Positions 8,535 through 18,438 of a stretch of 64,000 bases of DNA are shown here, piece after piece. Position numbers and translations under genes: made by a program. Every line of letters begins with the position of its first letter. Positions within the stretch are counted from its first letter, which is position 1. The notes beneath the pieces are model-generated. The model searched no databases and was not told where the DNA came from. It worked only from the letters and a program-made list of their open reading frames with translations. Origin of the DNA: Anaerostipes sp. (lineage in GTDB: Bacteria; Bacillota; Clostridia; Lachnospirales; Lachnospiraceae); NCBI GenBank assembly GCA_028704435.1, contig JAQWFL010000003.1, positions 57,931 to 121,930 on the forward strand. The letters are read 5' to 3'.

Positions 8535-11500
8535 CTATTTTGTTTTTACTTTCTTCGTCTTACTCCATGCAGAGTAGTATGTCTTACTTCCAACCTTCTT
8601 ATATGTTCTGATTTGAACATAATATTTCTTTTTTGCTTTTAGCTTCTTAACCGTTATACTTGTTTTCTTATAGCCCTTTATCGTTGTTGTTTTACTTCCT
8701 TTGAGTTTAGAAGAAGTGCTATATCGAAGCTGATACCCTGTTATCTGAGTACTTATCTTACTCCACTTTGCTTTGAATGATTTTTTCCCTTTGGACAAAG
8801 ATTTTATGGATGTTTTCTTTGGATTAATTGTAAAATATAAAGTTCTGCTTCCAGTATAACTGCCCTTGAATGTAACCTTGACAGAATATTTCCCTACATT
8901 CTTTCTGTCACCTGCATAAGTCACATCATAATTCGTTCCCTTTTTAAGCGTAACCCCTTGTGGATTCTTTACTACTACAGAAGGGGTTTTCCTTCCGCCA
9001 CTGTAAGTATAAGTTGATGTTGACAAGGTTATCTTAAATCGACTTGTAACGGTTATTTTCTTAAGTTTTGGAATCGCTCTTGTTTCTGTTTTTTTACAAA
9101 CACTACAAGTTCGTGTCTCAATTCCATTTGCATCATAGGTTGCTGGTTTTGTTACCTTCCATTCACTCCACTTATGATTTGTACAAATTGTAGTATCCTT
9201 CTTAATTTTAAATTCTACATAAGAACTGGTTCCTCGTTTGTAGTTGTCAGATTCAGCTACCCAAGCCTGTAGATAATAAGTTCCAGCTTCCGTTGGTGCT
9301 GCTTTTAGTTTTGTATAATTATCCCCTGACTTTGTATAATAACTATATTCTGCCTTTCCATAGGTTGCTGTACTTGATGGTACAAGAGACTCTCCTTCAA
9401 AAACACTTTCAATTTTTGCAGAAACAAGATTATCTGCTTTGACAATTTCAAACTGACCTACTTTGATTTCAGAACAACTAGTATAATTATTACCACTTGT
9501 TGTAATCGTAGCATATACATCATACGTTCCTGCATTTGTTGGACTTTCCGTATATTTCAACTCACCTAATTTTTTATAGGTAACAACAATGGTTCCCATA
9601 CCCTTCTTGCCCTCTGCAACATTAACCGCTGCCACTTTCCCAGAGCCATCATATGTTAAATTACTTGGTGCTGTATATGACAAATCTTCTTTTGTCGGTG
9701 TCTTCTTCGTAATTTCATACTTGATATAATCAGAAGTTGTCTTAATATAAGTATCATCTGAATCTACAGTTACCTTAACATAGTAGGTTCCTGCATATTT
9801 TGGTGCCCCTCCTGATGTGACAGCCCCACCTGAAGAACTATAAGAACCTGTTGCTATATACCTATCATTCAATACATCATACTGATAGTAATCAACTTTT
9901 GAAACTGCGCCCTTACCTTTGTGATTGAAATCTTCTCCTGAAAGTTCAATATTCGTTCCATTATATTCTTTGGTAACTGACTCTCCTTGTTTTGCCTTTA
10001 TTTCATCTGTCCATAAATTACTATACTTTGGAGCATCCTGGGTTCCAACATTGTTCACAACTCCATGGGTCCAATCATTTAACACTGGCACGGTATCCAC
10101 ATTTGCATCCCCAAGATTTTGATACCAATAAAGGGGCTGCGTACTACTAGCGCCATTCAATAAATACGTAACTTCTCCACTGGCAAACTGGTCTGTTGTT
10201 TTTTCTGCACAGTTTATTATTTTGCTATCATTTGCCGATGTTGCATATAGCCCTTCCGTACCTGTCTTTTGATAATAACTATTCTTTATATAAAGTGCAG
10301 AGCCAAGATAACCAATGATTCCACCTGCATTTGTACCGTTTACCCTTCCAATACTGCAACTATAATATACACTTCCTCCATATCCTGATATTCCACCAAT
10401 ATAGGTATTTCCCTGTCCTGATACTTCTCCCTTATTATAGCAATAGTAAACACTTCCACTGCTGCTATTTCCTACAATACCTCCAACTCCATAGTTATCT
10501 GTAGCTGAATCTGATATACCCTCGACTTTACCTTTGTTCTCACAATAATAAACTTTGGCTCCAGACGAAGACAGTGATCCAACAATCCCACCAATGCGAT
10601 GTTCCCCCTCTATAATTCCATTAAAACTACAATTTCGAACATAAGATCCTGTTGGAGATTCAAAACTCCCAAGAATTCCACCAACAAAAGATTTTCCTTT
10701 TAGATAGGAATCTTCGATATTTACATTTTCAACAATAACTGTATTGTTTGCATAACTACTATCAGTTTTTTCAATTCCAAATAATCCCACATAAGATGCT
10801 TTGCTGTCATTAAAATACAGTCCACGAATTGTGTGACCATTCCCGTTAAATGCCCCTGCAAAATCGCTGCCTAACGACTTTCCAATTGGTGTCCATTCTC
10901 TAAATCCACTTGTATCCTCTGCAAGTTTACCATCAACAATTACATTTTGATTAATGGTAATATCCTTTGTTAAAACTCCTTTTGGATATCTAGTTTGTTT
11001 TTCTCCATTCAATTCACCATTTACAAGTGCTGCAAACCAGTAAAGTTTTCCTGCATTATCAATCTCATAGTATCCACGATCATTTTTCGCTGGTGCTTCA
11101 TAGGATTTGCATTTATCACAAAATCCATTGATAAATTCATGCTTACATGTTCTTGCATATAATGTCATTGTTTCCTTATAAGGCTGGCTGGTTCCTGAAA
11201 TACTATCTACACGATTTCCTGTAAATTCCGGATTTGTATACCATCCCAAAAAAGAATATCCATCTTCACTCCATGCTGGGAATGTTACCGTATCTCCGTA
11301 TGAATAATTCTTTGGATAAATTTTTGAATCTAGATCTTTTAACTCTGTTGTTCCATTATAATATTTTACAGCTGTTGTCTTTGGCGTCTCAACTACATAG
11401 ACATATTTTATGGTGCCTGAGTTCTCTGTTTCTGTTAAAACTACCTTGTCATCTTCTCCAATATCAAAATTTGTTCCTTCTGCGTTTCCATTCTCGTCCT

Positions 11501-13184
11501 CATGATAACTTTCATAATAGGAATAACTATATCCGGCTTTTTCTATGGTATCTCTTGGTACCGTAATCGTATTATTGCTATCTGCCATAGCAGTAGCCAC
11601 TTCTTTATTTGTCTTGTAATTTACAAATTTCACAACATTGCGGACCTGTTTGGCAGATGCATTAATTGCAATTCCTATATCCATTTTGTCAGCTTTTACA
11701 ACAATTTCTCCTGTGGTACTATCATATGTGTAATCTTTGTCTGTTCCTTCTGTTAGTTCATCTTTATAATGCAAGATTCTAATACTAGAAGGCAGCTTGT
11801 ACCCATCTGCTGGCGTTAGTTTAATCTTACATTCCTCGTTTCGAACTGAATATTTTTCAGTTAAGCTTGATGTAACATTGGAAAGATTTTGTGTCACACT
11901 AACATGCACAGTCAGTTTCCCTGTAAATGCACTATCCTCAATTGTTTCAATTGTATCTGGCAGATAAATATCCCCTGGGTTTGAACCATAAAAAGCATTT
12001 GACTCAATATATGAAACTGGACTTCCTGCAATGCTGGAAGGCACATATACCGATGTTGTCTTGCCCAAATAATCATGAATTACATTGTACCCTTTCATAT
12101 AATGATAATGATAATAACTGTCTGAATATTTAATTCCCCACTTTAAACAATGGGGTAACGTCGTTCCAGCTACTTCTGCGGAAGTCAGTGACTTACACCG
12201 AAGTTCATTGTTATTATATATACTAGATTTATCTGTTCCAATTGCTTTTGAAGCCGTACCCTTTAAATAAAAGCAATTATTTGCAAGACAACATTCACTA
12301 ATGGAACAATCATGTATATATCCTGTAATTGCTCCTGTATGATTAGAACCAGTTACCTGCCCTCCATTATAACAATATGTAATCTGTGTTTTATAACTGT
12401 TAGTTTTACTATGGAAATTCCATCCACTAATACCACCAACACAACTTCCTCCAGTTACAGTTACCCCATTATTTCTACAAGAAGTAACTGGCCCCATAGC
12501 TTGTCCAACAATTCCACCAACAACGGTTCCACTTGCCTCTGCTCCAGTTAAACTTGTATCTCCCTTCACAAAACCACTTTCCACAATACAGTTTTTTATT
12601 GTTGCAGGTCCACCATCATTTGAATTATTCTTACCAGCAATTGTACCCACATACTGTTTTGCCGTAATATTTACATTTTCTAAAGTAACATTCTCAACAC
12701 TGCCTCCCGTATGTATATACCCAAACAGTCCTTGATAAGTTGCGGTACTATCATTAATATAAAGATTGGATATTGTATGATTCTCCCCTTTGAAAGTTCC
12801 CTTATACCGATGTTCACTTGCATATAAGCCTATTGGTATCCAACTAACTTCTGTTGCATAATCATTCCCTTTGGCATGACATACATCTGCCAAATCAATG
12901 TTTTTCGTTAGTTTTCCATTCGCTGTCTGATCTGTTGTGTTTACATAATTTGCAAACCAGGCTAATTGACCTGCATTTCCAATTTCATAATAACCTTCTG
13001 AATTCTTTATGGCCGGCTCATATGTCATTTTCCCTTGCTCATCTGTTTTAATTCCATTTGTGCTAAACTCACCTGTCGCTGCTTGCACATTAATTATTTC
13101 CCCTAAATCCGTCATCGAAACTAACATCAAAACGGCTAATAGTATAGCTAGTATTCGCTCCTCTAATCTTCTTCCTCTTTTCAT
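8535..13184 (-). CDS. Giant secreted surface protein with GLUG, LRR-like, B-repeat, MBG-like and Fn3 regions
   Basis: The 1,549-residue protein starts with a signal peptide (1-35). It then has a GLUG-repeat region (about 75-290), a BspA-like leucine-rich segment (about 375-425), a MucBP-like stretch (about 515-590), an InlB/Flg_new-type repeat ending near 680, a small Cys-rich piece (CKHEFINGFCDKCK), and a second GLUG region (about 705-1060). These are followed by MBG-like Ig strands (about 1130-1330), another Cys piece (CSVCKK) and a C-terminal Fn3 domain rich in lysine. No LPXTG motif or other clear anchor is seen, so attachment is unknown. The two GLUG blocks begin with near-identical GYYEI-NAG-L-WFA motifs, pointing to internal duplication. 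Adhesion or mucin/glycan contact is a guess from the family. Confidence 0.82.
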   Translation of the reverse strand: MKRGRRLEERILAILLAVLMLVSMTDLGEIINVQAATGEFSTNGIKTDEQGKMTYEPAIKNSEGYYEIGNAGQLAWFANYVNTTDQTANGKLTKNIDLADVCHAKGNDYATEVSWIPIGLYASEHRYKGTFKGENHTISNLYINDSTATYQGLFGYIHTGGSVENVTLENVNITAKQYVGTIAGKNNSNDGGPATIKNCIVESGFVKGDTSLTGAEASGTVVGGIVGQAMGPVTSCRNNGVTVTGGSCVGGISGWNFHSKTNSYKTQITYCYNGGQVTGSNHTGAITGYIHDCSISECCLANNCFYLKGTASKAIGTDKSSIYNNNELRCKSLTSAEVAGTTLPHCLKWGIKYSDSYYHYHYMKGYNVIHDYLGKTTSVYVPSSIAGSPVSYIESNAFYGSNPGDIYLPDTIETIEDSAFTGKLTVHVSVTQNLSNVTSSLTEKYSVRNEECKIKLTPADGYKLPSSIRILHYKDELTEGTDKDYTYDSTTGEIVVKADKMDIGIAINASAKQVRNVVKFVNYKTNKEVATAMADSNNTITVPRDTIEKAGYSYSYYESYHEDENGNAEGTNFDIGEDDKVVLTETENSGTIKYVYVVETPKTTAVKYYNGTTELKDLDSKIYPKNYSYGDTVTFPAWSEDGYSFLGWYTNPEFTGNRVDSISGTSQPYKETMTLYARTCKHEFINGFCDKCKSYEAPAKNDRGYYEIDNAGKLYWFAALVNGELNGEKQTRYPKGVLTKDITINQNVIVDGKLAEDTSGFREWTPIGKSLGSDFAGAFNGNGHTIRGLYFNDSKASYVGLFGIEKTDSSYANNTVIVENVNIEDSYLKGKSFVGGILGSFESPTGSYVRNCSFNGIIEGEHRIGGIVGSLSSSGAKVYYCENKGKVEGISDSATDNYGVGGIVGNSSSGSVYYCYNKGEVSGQGNTYIGGISGYGGSVYYSCSIGRVNGTNAGGIIGYLGSALYIKNSYYQKTGTEGLYATSANDSKIINCAEKTTDQFASGEVTYLLNGASSTQPLYWYQNLGDANVDTVPVLNDWTHGVVNNVGTQDAPKYSNLWTDEIKAKQGESVTKEYNGTNIELSGEDFNHKGKGAVSKVDYYQYDVLNDRYIATGSYSSSGGAVTSGGAPKYAGTYYVKVTVDSDDTYIKTTSDYIKYEITKKTPTKEDLSYTAPSNLTYDGSGKVAAVNVAEGKKGMGTIVVTYKKLGELKYTESPTNAGTYDVYATITTSGNNYTSCSEIKVGQFEIVKADNLVSAKIESVFEGESLVPSSTATYGKAEYSYYTKSGDNYTKLKAAPTEAGTYYLQAWVAESDNYKRGTSSYVEFKIKKDTTICTNHKWSEWKVTKPATYDANGIETRTCSVCKKTETRAIPKLKKITVTSRFKITLSTSTYTYSGGRKTPSVVVKNPQGVTLKKGTNYDVTYAGDRKNVGKYSVKVTFKGSYTGSRTLYFTINPKKTSIKSLSKGKKSFKAKWSKISTQITGYQLRYSTSSKLKGSKTTTIKGYKKTSITVKKLKAKKKYYVQIRTYKKVGSKTYYSAWSKTKKVKTK

Positions 13185-13259
13185 GCGCCTTCCCCTTTCT
13201 AGTATCTGTTATTATTGGTATTATTAGTGTTTTAAACACATTATATAAATTGGAGTATT

Positions 13260-13285
13260 AAAAAGCAACTACCCAAAAGGGTAGT
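13260..13285 (-). terminator. Hairpin with short T run upstream of the surface protein gene
   Basis: Arms ACTACCC (13268-13274) and GGGTAGT (13279-13285) with loop AAAA, followed on the minus strand after two bases by five T. It could be a second terminator for veg or a leader structure for the surface protein gene. Confidence 0.45.
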
Positions 13286-13320
13286 CTTGCCATAAACTCA
13301 TGTAATTTTCATGTTTTCTC

Positions 13321-13347
13321 AAAAAAAAGAAGACCTCCCGGTCTTCT
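13321..13347 (-). terminator. Terminator of veg
   Basis: An 8-bp stem (13328-13335 with 13340-13347, loop TCCC) followed on the minus strand by eight T, 25 bp after the veg stop. Confidence 0.85.
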
Positions 13348-13371
13348 CCTCTTATCGTATATCAATTCATT

Positions 13372-13617
13372 CTAGCCTTCTAGTAACATCATTCGAACAT
13401 CTTTTGTTACTACATCTTGATAACTGAAACTAACTGTTTTACTTTCTTTTCCGCTTTCGTCTTCAACTTCTACTAAGAAAATATTCGGATAAGTCTCTGC
13501 AATGGTTCCTTGTGATGTCACAAACTTATGTCTTCCTCGATTTGAGCTAATCTTTACTTTACTTCCAATACGTTGTTGAATCGATTGGCGGATACATTGT
13601 AAATCTAATTGTGTCAC
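13372..13617 (-). CDS. veg: Veg family protein
   Basis: From a GTG at 13617 the product has 81 residues and matches Veg of Bacillus in the core SSNRGRHKF and GTIAETYPNIFLVEV, followed by VSFSYQDVVT. Veg is a small protein linked to biofilm matrix gene expression in B. subtilis; its role here is unknown. The frame is open up to a GTG at 13653, but the promoter at 13669-13697 puts the transcript start near 13662. The GGGGTGA site lies just before 13617, so the shorter form is preferred. The gene is monocistronic, ended by the hairpin at 13321-13347. Confidence 0.87.
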   Translation of the reverse strand: MTQLDLQCIRQSIQQRIGSKVKISSNRGRHKFVTSQGTIAETYPNIFLVEVEDESGKESKTVSFSYQDVVTKDVRMMLLEG

Positions 13618-13668
13618 TGTTTCACCCCATTCTATTATGCTTACGTCAGGCACAAAAATACTGTATTC

Positions 13669-13697
13669 AGTATATCACAATAACCGTTTTTTGTCAA
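13669..13697 (-). promoter_or_regulatory. Promoter of veg
   Basis: On the minus strand TTGACA (13692-13697), 17-base spacer, TATACT (13669-13674). The near-consensus strength fits the very strong veg promoter known from Bacillus. Confidence 0.88.
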
Positions 13698-13730
13698 ACT
13701 TATTCACTGTAACAAAGTATTTCGTCTTTT

Positions 13731-15632
13731 TTATTCTTCTACAGGGTGAATTTCTGTTGCTTCTCCTTCGACAATTCCCTTCTTTTCATTAAAAATCTTC
13801 ATAAATTCCTTACCAGTAATTGTCTCTTTTTCTATTAAGTACTGTGCCGCATCATCTAAAATATCCATATTTTCACGAAGTAAATTTAATGCCTTTGCAT
13901 ATGCTTCTTTTAGCATTCCCATAACCACTTCATCTACCTTAGCTGATGTAGATTCTGCACAGTTCATCACAGGTCTTCCATCTAGATAACGATTTGTAAT
14001 AGACTCAAGTCCCATAAGTCCAAACTCTTCTGACATACCATATTGTGTTACCATGGCTCTTGCCATTGCCGTTGCACGTTCAATATCATTGGATGCACCT
14101 GTAGTTACTGTATCAAACTTGATTTCCTCTGCTGCTCGTCCACCAAAGAACGCAACTAAATCAGCAAACATTTCATCCTTCTTATTCAAGTATTTTTCTT
14201 CTTCTGGACGCTGCATTGTGTATCCCAACGCTCCCATAGTTCTTGGAACAATGGTAATCTTTTGCACTGGTTCTGACTCTTTTTGAAGTGCCATAACAAG
14301 TGCATGTCCAACTTCATGATATGCAACAATTTGCTTTTCTTCTTTTCCAAGAATTCGATCTTTCTTTTCTTTTCCTGCAATTACCACTTCTACTGCTTCA
14401 AATAAATCTTTTTGAGAGACCAAACTTCTTCCTGCTTTTACAGCTGAAAGGGCAGCCTCATTAATCATATTGGCAAGATCAGATCCCACTGCTCCAGAAG
14501 TTGCCAGTGCAATCTCCTCAAAATCAACAGTTTCATCCATCTTTACGTTCTTAGAATGTACTTTTAATGTTTCCACTCTACCCTTTAAATCTGGTCGCTC
14601 TACAATAACACGACGGTCAAAACGTCCTGGTCGAAGCAATGCTTTATCCAGTACTTCTGGTCGGTTTGTTGCCGCTAAGATAACAAGACCCTTAGAAGTA
14701 TCAAATCCATCCATCTCAGAAAGTAACTGATTCAAAGTCTGTTCCCGTTCATCATTTCCACCACCACCAATTGCATTATCTCGGCTCTTACCAATGGCAT
14801 CGATCTCATCAATAAAAATAATACATGGTGCCATAGCCTGTGCTTGTTTAAACAAATCACGTACTCTTGATGCACCAACACCAACAAACATTTCCACAAA
14901 ATCAGATCCTGATAATGAGAAAAATGGTACTTTCGCTTCTCCGGCAACTGCCTTTGCAAGAAGCGTTTTACCAGTTCCTGGAGGTCCTACTAAAAGGGCT
15001 CCTTTTGGAAGCTTGGCTCCAATTGCCAGATATTTGTCTGGATTGTGAAGAAAGTCAACCATCTCAGTCAATGATTCCTTTGCCTCTCCCTGACCAGCAA
15101 CATCTGCAAACGTAACTCCAGTTTTCTTTTCAACATAAACTTTGGCATTGGACTTTCCAACACCCATCATTCCTCCTTTTCCTCTCATCATAAATAATAA
15201 GAGTCCAAAGATAATAATTGTAGGAATCAAGCTGACTAATACACTAAGGAATGTATCCATAGGATCTGCTTCTTTTCCTTTAAAATTATCAAATCCCGCC
15301 TTTTCCAAGCGATTTACCAAATCTTCATCAGCAACTCGATATACTTTATAAGTTGTCTTATATACTGGATTTTTTGACTTTTTCGGAATTACGGTAATCA
15401 CGTCATTCTGAATTGTGACTTCCTTTACTTCTCCCTTTTGAACCATGGTCAAAAACTTTCCATATTTTAATTCTGTCTCTGTTCCATTCTGCCACTTTGA
15501 CACAACAGCATTGAACAAGAACCCTACAAACATTGATGCTATGAGGATTCCCATGAGCATTTTATATTTATTTTTTTTATCATTGTTATCATTCTTGTCG
15601 TTCTTATTCTGATTGTTATTATTGTAATCCAA
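13731..15632 (-). CDS. ftsH: ATP-dependent zinc metalloprotease FtsH
   Basis: The 633-residue protein has two membrane segments (about 26-44 and 128-149) around an extracytoplasmic domain, an AAA module with Walker A GPPGTGKT at 216-223 and Walker B IIFIDEID at about 271-278, and the protease site HEVGH at 439-443 with zinc. It degrades membrane and regulatory proteins. The site reads HEVGH where HEAGH is more usual, which still keeps HExxH. The N-terminus has an unusual Asn/Asp/Lys-rich tail of about 22 residues. It has its own promoter. Confidence 0.97.
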   Translation of the reverse strand: MDYNNNNQNKNDKNDNNDKKNKYKMLMGILIASMFVGFLFNAVVSKWQNGTETELKYGKFLTMVQKGEVKEVTIQNDVITVIPKKSKNPVYKTTYKVYRVADEDLVNRLEKAGFDNFKGKEADPMDTFLSVLVSLIPTIIIFGLLLFMMRGKGGMMGVGKSNAKVYVEKKTGVTFADVAGQGEAKESLTEMVDFLHNPDKYLAIGAKLPKGALLVGPPGTGKTLLAKAVAGEAKVPFFSLSGSDFVEMFVGVGASRVRDLFKQAQAMAPCIIFIDEIDAIGKSRDNAIGGGGNDEREQTLNQLLSEMDGFDTSKGLVILAATNRPEVLDKALLRPGRFDRRVIVERPDLKGRVETLKVHSKNVKMDETVDFEEIALATSGAVGSDLANMINEAALSAVKAGRSLVSQKDLFEAVEVVIAGKEKKDRILGKEEKQIVAYHEVGHALVMALQKESEPVQKITIVPRTMGALGYTMQRPEEEKYLNKKDEMFADLVAFFGGRAAEEIKFDTVTTGASNDIERATAMARAMVTQYGMSEEFGLMGLESITNRYLDGRPVMNCAESTSAKVDEVVMGMLKEAYAKALNLLRENMDILDDAAQYLIEKETITGKEFMKIFNEKKGIVEGEATEIHPVEE

Positions 15633-15662
15633 AATTCTTCCTCCTTTAGGCTATTACAGAAC

Positions 15663-15691
15663 ATTATATGTTTTATATCTATGAAAATCAA
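15663..15691 (-). promoter_or_regulatory. Promoter of ftsH
   Basis: On the minus strand TTGATT (15686-15691), 17-base spacer, TATAAT (15663-15668), about 30 bp upstream of the ftsH ATG. Confidence 0.7.
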
Positions 15692-15717
15692 TAAACTCTT
15701 TCTAAACTTTTATTTTT

Positions 15718-16119
15718 TCACTGAAAAATCACATTTTTCTCACTGGCAATACACTTAACCGCGATATATGGGAAATAATCCTTTTTGTAATCTTTCTTAT
15801 GAATCAGGCTAGTATTCATATAAATATGTCCTTTATCTTCTTTTAAAGAATCCAACTGCACTGTATAATTTGCCTGTTGTTGTTTTCCATATCCAACCAC
15901 CAGATACATCATATCTCCTGTTGTAAATGTAAAATGAAATGTCTCTTTCTTCTCCTTTTGAATTATCTTCTTCAATTCTACTGGCTGATTTTCTTCCTTA
16001 CATACGGCGTAATCAACAGATTTTAATGTTCCCTTTTTTGAAGGCAGTATCCGTCCTCTTAAGATAAAACATAAAACTCCCATTATAAAAAGAAACATCC
16101 AAAGCTTTTTTATTTTCAT
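15718..16119 (-). CDS. Small secreted or membrane-anchored protein, PrcB_C-like
   Basis: The 133-residue protein has one N-terminal hydrophobic helix (about 5-22) and a small beta-rich domain. The segment MMYLVVGYGKQQQANYTVQLDSL and the following IYMNTSL resemble the C-terminal PrcB domain (GxK-GGY-I-V pattern) found in many extracellular Firmicutes proteins, but with the central glycine pair lost. It lies 25 bp after the pyrimidine phosphorylase gene on the same strand, so it may be co-transcribed. Function is unknown and the family call is tentative. Confidence 0.6.
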   Translation of the reverse strand: MKIKKLWMFLFIMGVLCFILRGRILPSKKGTLKSVDYAVCKEENQPVELKKIIQKEKKETFHFTFTTGDMMYLVVGYGKQQQANYTVQLDSLKEDKGHIYMNTSLIHKKDYKKDYFPYIAVKCIASEKNVIFQ

Positions 16120-16144
16120 AAAATCTCAATTCTTTTCTTATATT

Positions 16145-17452
16145 TTATGCATGAATCACATCAAAAATAAGTGTTTCTTTTTCTATCTTTTCATTTGACA
16201 GGTTAATGTGGCTCAAATAATGCTCCTTAGCCTGCTTCACCTTTTCCTCGTCATTTCCATGAATCACAGCGAGACATTCTCCTTTTTCAACAAAATCTCC
16301 AACCTTCTTTTTAATCATTAAACCAACTGAAGGATCAATAACACTCTCTTTGGTTTCTCTTCCTCCACCTAATATAAGAGAGCAAATACCAATCTCAGCC
16401 GTATTCATAGAAGAAATATAACCTGTTTCTTTCGTTTCTATTTCTTCTATAATAGTAGCCTTTGGAAGTTTTGTAACATCCCTCACGTAACTTTCCTCTC
16501 CTCCTTGGGCTTTTACAAACGCTACAAACTTTTCAAATGCAGTTCCATCTTCCATATGACATTCTAACATTTTTCTCGCATCTATTTCATTTTCTGCAAT
16601 TTTACCTGTTACAAGCATATAAGAGCCTAACGTAAGAACAAGTTCCGTAAAATCCTTTGGTCCATTTCCCTGCAAGGTATCAATGGCTTCTTTGACTTCA
16701 AGGGCATTTCCAATGGCATTTCCAAGTGGCTGATTCATATTAGAAATAACTGCGGCCATGGATTTTCCTGCCTGTGAACCAATCTGCAGCATCTCTTTGG
16801 CTAGATTCTGTGCATCTGCAAAATTCTGCATAAACGCACCATTGCCAGTCTTTACGTCCAGCACAATTCCATCTGCCCCTGCTGCCAGCTTTTTACTCAT
16901 AATACTACTTGCAATAAGAGACAACTGATCAACTGTCTCCGTAACATCCCGAAGTGCATATAGTTTTTTATCCGCTGGTGCTAAGTCCTTGGTCTGCCCC
17001 ATAATAGCAATCCCTATTTCCTTTACTTGCTTTATAAACTGCTCTTCCGTCAAATTTGTTGTAAATCCATGAATACTTTCTAATTTATCTATGGTTCCTC
17101 CTGTATGTCCAAGTCCTCTTCCAGACATCTTCGCCACAGGCACTCCACACGATGCAACAAGTGGTCCAAGAGCAATGGATGTCTTATCTCCAACCCCTCC
17201 CGTACTGTGTTTATCTACTTTTATTCCTGGTATTTGAGATAAATCCAAGGTATCTCCACTATCTTTCATTGCCATGGTAAGGTAAAATGTTTCGTCTTTG
17301 TTCATTCCTTTATAGAAAACAGCCATCATCAAGGCAGACATTTGATAATCTGGAATCTCATCTTTACAATACCCTTTGATCATCCAGTCAATTTCCTCTT
17401 TTGATAGTTTTTCCCCATCTCTTTTTTTCTTGATAATATCGGTCATTCTCAT
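16145..17452 (-). CDS. pdp: Pyrimidine-nucleoside phosphorylase
   Basis: The 435-residue protein carries the family signature GRGLGHTGGTIDKLE near 108-122, the phosphate site KHSTGGVGDKTS near 81-92, and a C-terminal barrel-sandwich domain. It cleaves uridine, deoxyuridine or thymidine with phosphate to base plus (deoxy)ribose-1-phosphate. Sequence length (about 435) fits both Pdp and DeoA; the Gram-positive host favours Pdp. With DeoD at 6077-6790 it gives a complete nucleoside salvage pair, though the genes are 9 kb apart. Confidence 0.93.
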   Translation of the reverse strand: MRMTDIIKKKRDGEKLSKEEIDWMIKGYCKDEIPDYQMSALMMAVFYKGMNKDETFYLTMAMKDSGDTLDLSQIPGIKVDKHSTGGVGDKTSIALGPLVASCGVPVAKMSGRGLGHTGGTIDKLESIHGFTTNLTEEQFIKQVKEIGIAIMGQTKDLAPADKKLYALRDVTETVDQLSLIASSIMSKKLAAGADGIVLDVKTGNGAFMQNFADAQNLAKEMLQIGSQAGKSMAAVISNMNQPLGNAIGNALEVKEAIDTLQGNGPKDFTELVLTLGSYMLVTGKIAENEIDARKMLECHMEDGTAFEKFVAFVKAQGGEESYVRDVTKLPKATIIEEIETKETGYISSMNTAEIGICSLILGGGRETKESVIDPSVGLMIKKKVGDFVEKGECLAVIHGNDEEKVKQAKEHYLSHINLSNEKIEKETLIFDVIHA

Positions 17453-17536
17453 AATTTCACCTCATATTTTTTAGATATCTACTTATATTTTTCACATATA
17501 AGTATTATACTACATAAACAATATAATAATAGTTGT

Positions 17537-17565
17537 TTGACAAACATAATTTATAGTGTTATACT
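17537..17565 (+). promoter_or_regulatory. Promoter of rubrerythrin gene
   Basis: TTGACA (17537-17542), 17-base spacer, TATACT (17560-17565). Transcription would start near 17572, inside the palindrome at 17567-17589. Confidence 0.88.
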
Positions 17566-17566
17566 A

Positions 17567-17589
17567 AAAACAGTAATCATTACTGTTTT
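17567..17589 (+). promoter_or_regulatory. PerR/Fur-type operator at rubrerythrin start site
   Basis: A perfect palindrome of two 11-base arms (AAAACAGTAAT and its complement) around one base. The core TAATNATTA equals the centre of PerR boxes. It covers the predicted +1, where a bound repressor blocks polymerase. Known clostridial rubrerythrins are PerR-controlled; the regulator here is inferred. Confidence 0.68.
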
Positions 17590-17606
17590 CTATTTAGGAG
17601 GTAGAT

Positions 17607-18149
17607 ATGGCAAATTTAAAGGGAACAAAAACAGAAGCAAACTTAATGGCAGCATTCGCAGGAGAGTCACAAGCTAGGAATAAATACGATTTTTATGCAA
17701 GTCAGGCAAAAAAAGATGGATATGTACAATTTTCAAACATTTTTGCACAAACAGCATTAAACGAAAAGGAACACGCAAAAATTTGGTTTAAATTACTACA
17801 TGATGGTATGCCAAATACAGAAGTAAACTTAGAAGATGCAGCTACTGGAGAAAATTTTGAATGGACAGAGATGTATCCAACCTTTGCAAAAGAAGCAAAA
17901 GAAGAAGGATTTGATGAAATCGCTGAATTATTCTCAATGGTTGCCGACATCGAAAAACACCATGATGAGCGTTACCAGCAATTAGCTCAAAACATCAAAG
18001 ACGGTGTTGTATACGCTAGAGAAGAAGACCAAGTATGGATTTGCTCTAACTGCGGACACGTTCACTATGGAAAAACAGCTCCAGAAGAATGTCCAGTATG
18101 TGCACATCCACAAAAATTCTTTGAGTTAAATAACTGCAAGAATTATTAA
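17607..18149 (+). CDS. rbr: Rubrerythrin
   Basis: This 180-residue protein has a ferritin-like di-iron four-helix domain ([12 protein letters not shown], then [10 protein letters not shown] and EKHHDERY) and a C-terminal rubredoxin-like site with cysteines at 146, 149, 162 and 165. It reduces hydrogen peroxide in anaerobes. An AGGAGG site precedes the ATG. The gene stands alone between its own promoter and terminator, and the palindrome at its start site suggests peroxide-responsive control. Confidence 0.96.
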   Translation: MANLKGTKTEANLMAAFAGESQARNKYDFYASQAKKDGYVQFSNIFAQTALNEKEHAKIWFKLLHDGMPNTEVNLEDAATGENFEWTEMYPTFAKEAKEEGFDEIAELFSMVADIEKHHDERYQQLAQNIKDGVVYAREEDQVWICSNCGHVHYGKTAPEECPVCAHPQKFFELNNCKNY

Positions 18150-18161
18150 ATTTTTAATTTT

Positions 18162-18212
18162 AAAAAGTCCCAAGATATTGAATTTATATATCAATATCTT
18201 AGGGACTTTTTT
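18162..18212 (+). terminator. Terminator of rubrerythrin gene
   Basis: A long stem (arms AAAAAGTCCC plus AAGATATTGA and their complement, with one bulged base) followed by six T, 12 bp after the stop. Confidence 0.88.
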
Positions 18213-18238
18213 AAAGTTACTCAAAAATCCATATACTA

Positions 18239-18438
18239 ATGCCAACAATCAAATCAAGTGCGGATTTACGCAATAATTACAATAAATCTCAACGTTTTGT
18301 CACAACTACACAGAACCTGTTTTCATCACCAAGAATGGAAAAGGTGATCTTGCGGTTATGAGCATAGAAGCCTATGAAGAAATGAACAGCCGTTTTGAAT
18401 TATACGATATTTCATCTTATTTAATATCGTATTCTTGA
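18239..18438 (+). pseudogene. Phd/YefM-type antitoxin, frameshifted
   Basis: From the ATG at 18239 the frame reads MPTIKSSADLRNNYNK and is then lost. Adding one A to the AAA at 18284-18286 restores ISTFCHNYTEPVFITKNG and then KGDLAVMSIEAYEEM, a clear Phd/YefM antitoxin that would continue to a TGA at 18436-18438. So one base deletion breaks it. The normal partner, a RelE/ParE toxin, is missing; the next gene, on the opposite strand, overlaps its end. The antitoxin is probably an orphan relic, unless the deletion is a sequencing error. Confidence 0.78.

Noticed and set aside
8535..13184. LPXTG-sortase anchor in the surface protein
   Set aside because: The C-terminus ends in a lysine-rich Fn3 domain without LPXTG, hydrophobic tail or cell-wall repeat.
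13260..13320. Riboswitch upstream of the surface protein gene
   Set aside because: Only a short simple hairpin with a T run is present; no known aptamer elements are visible.
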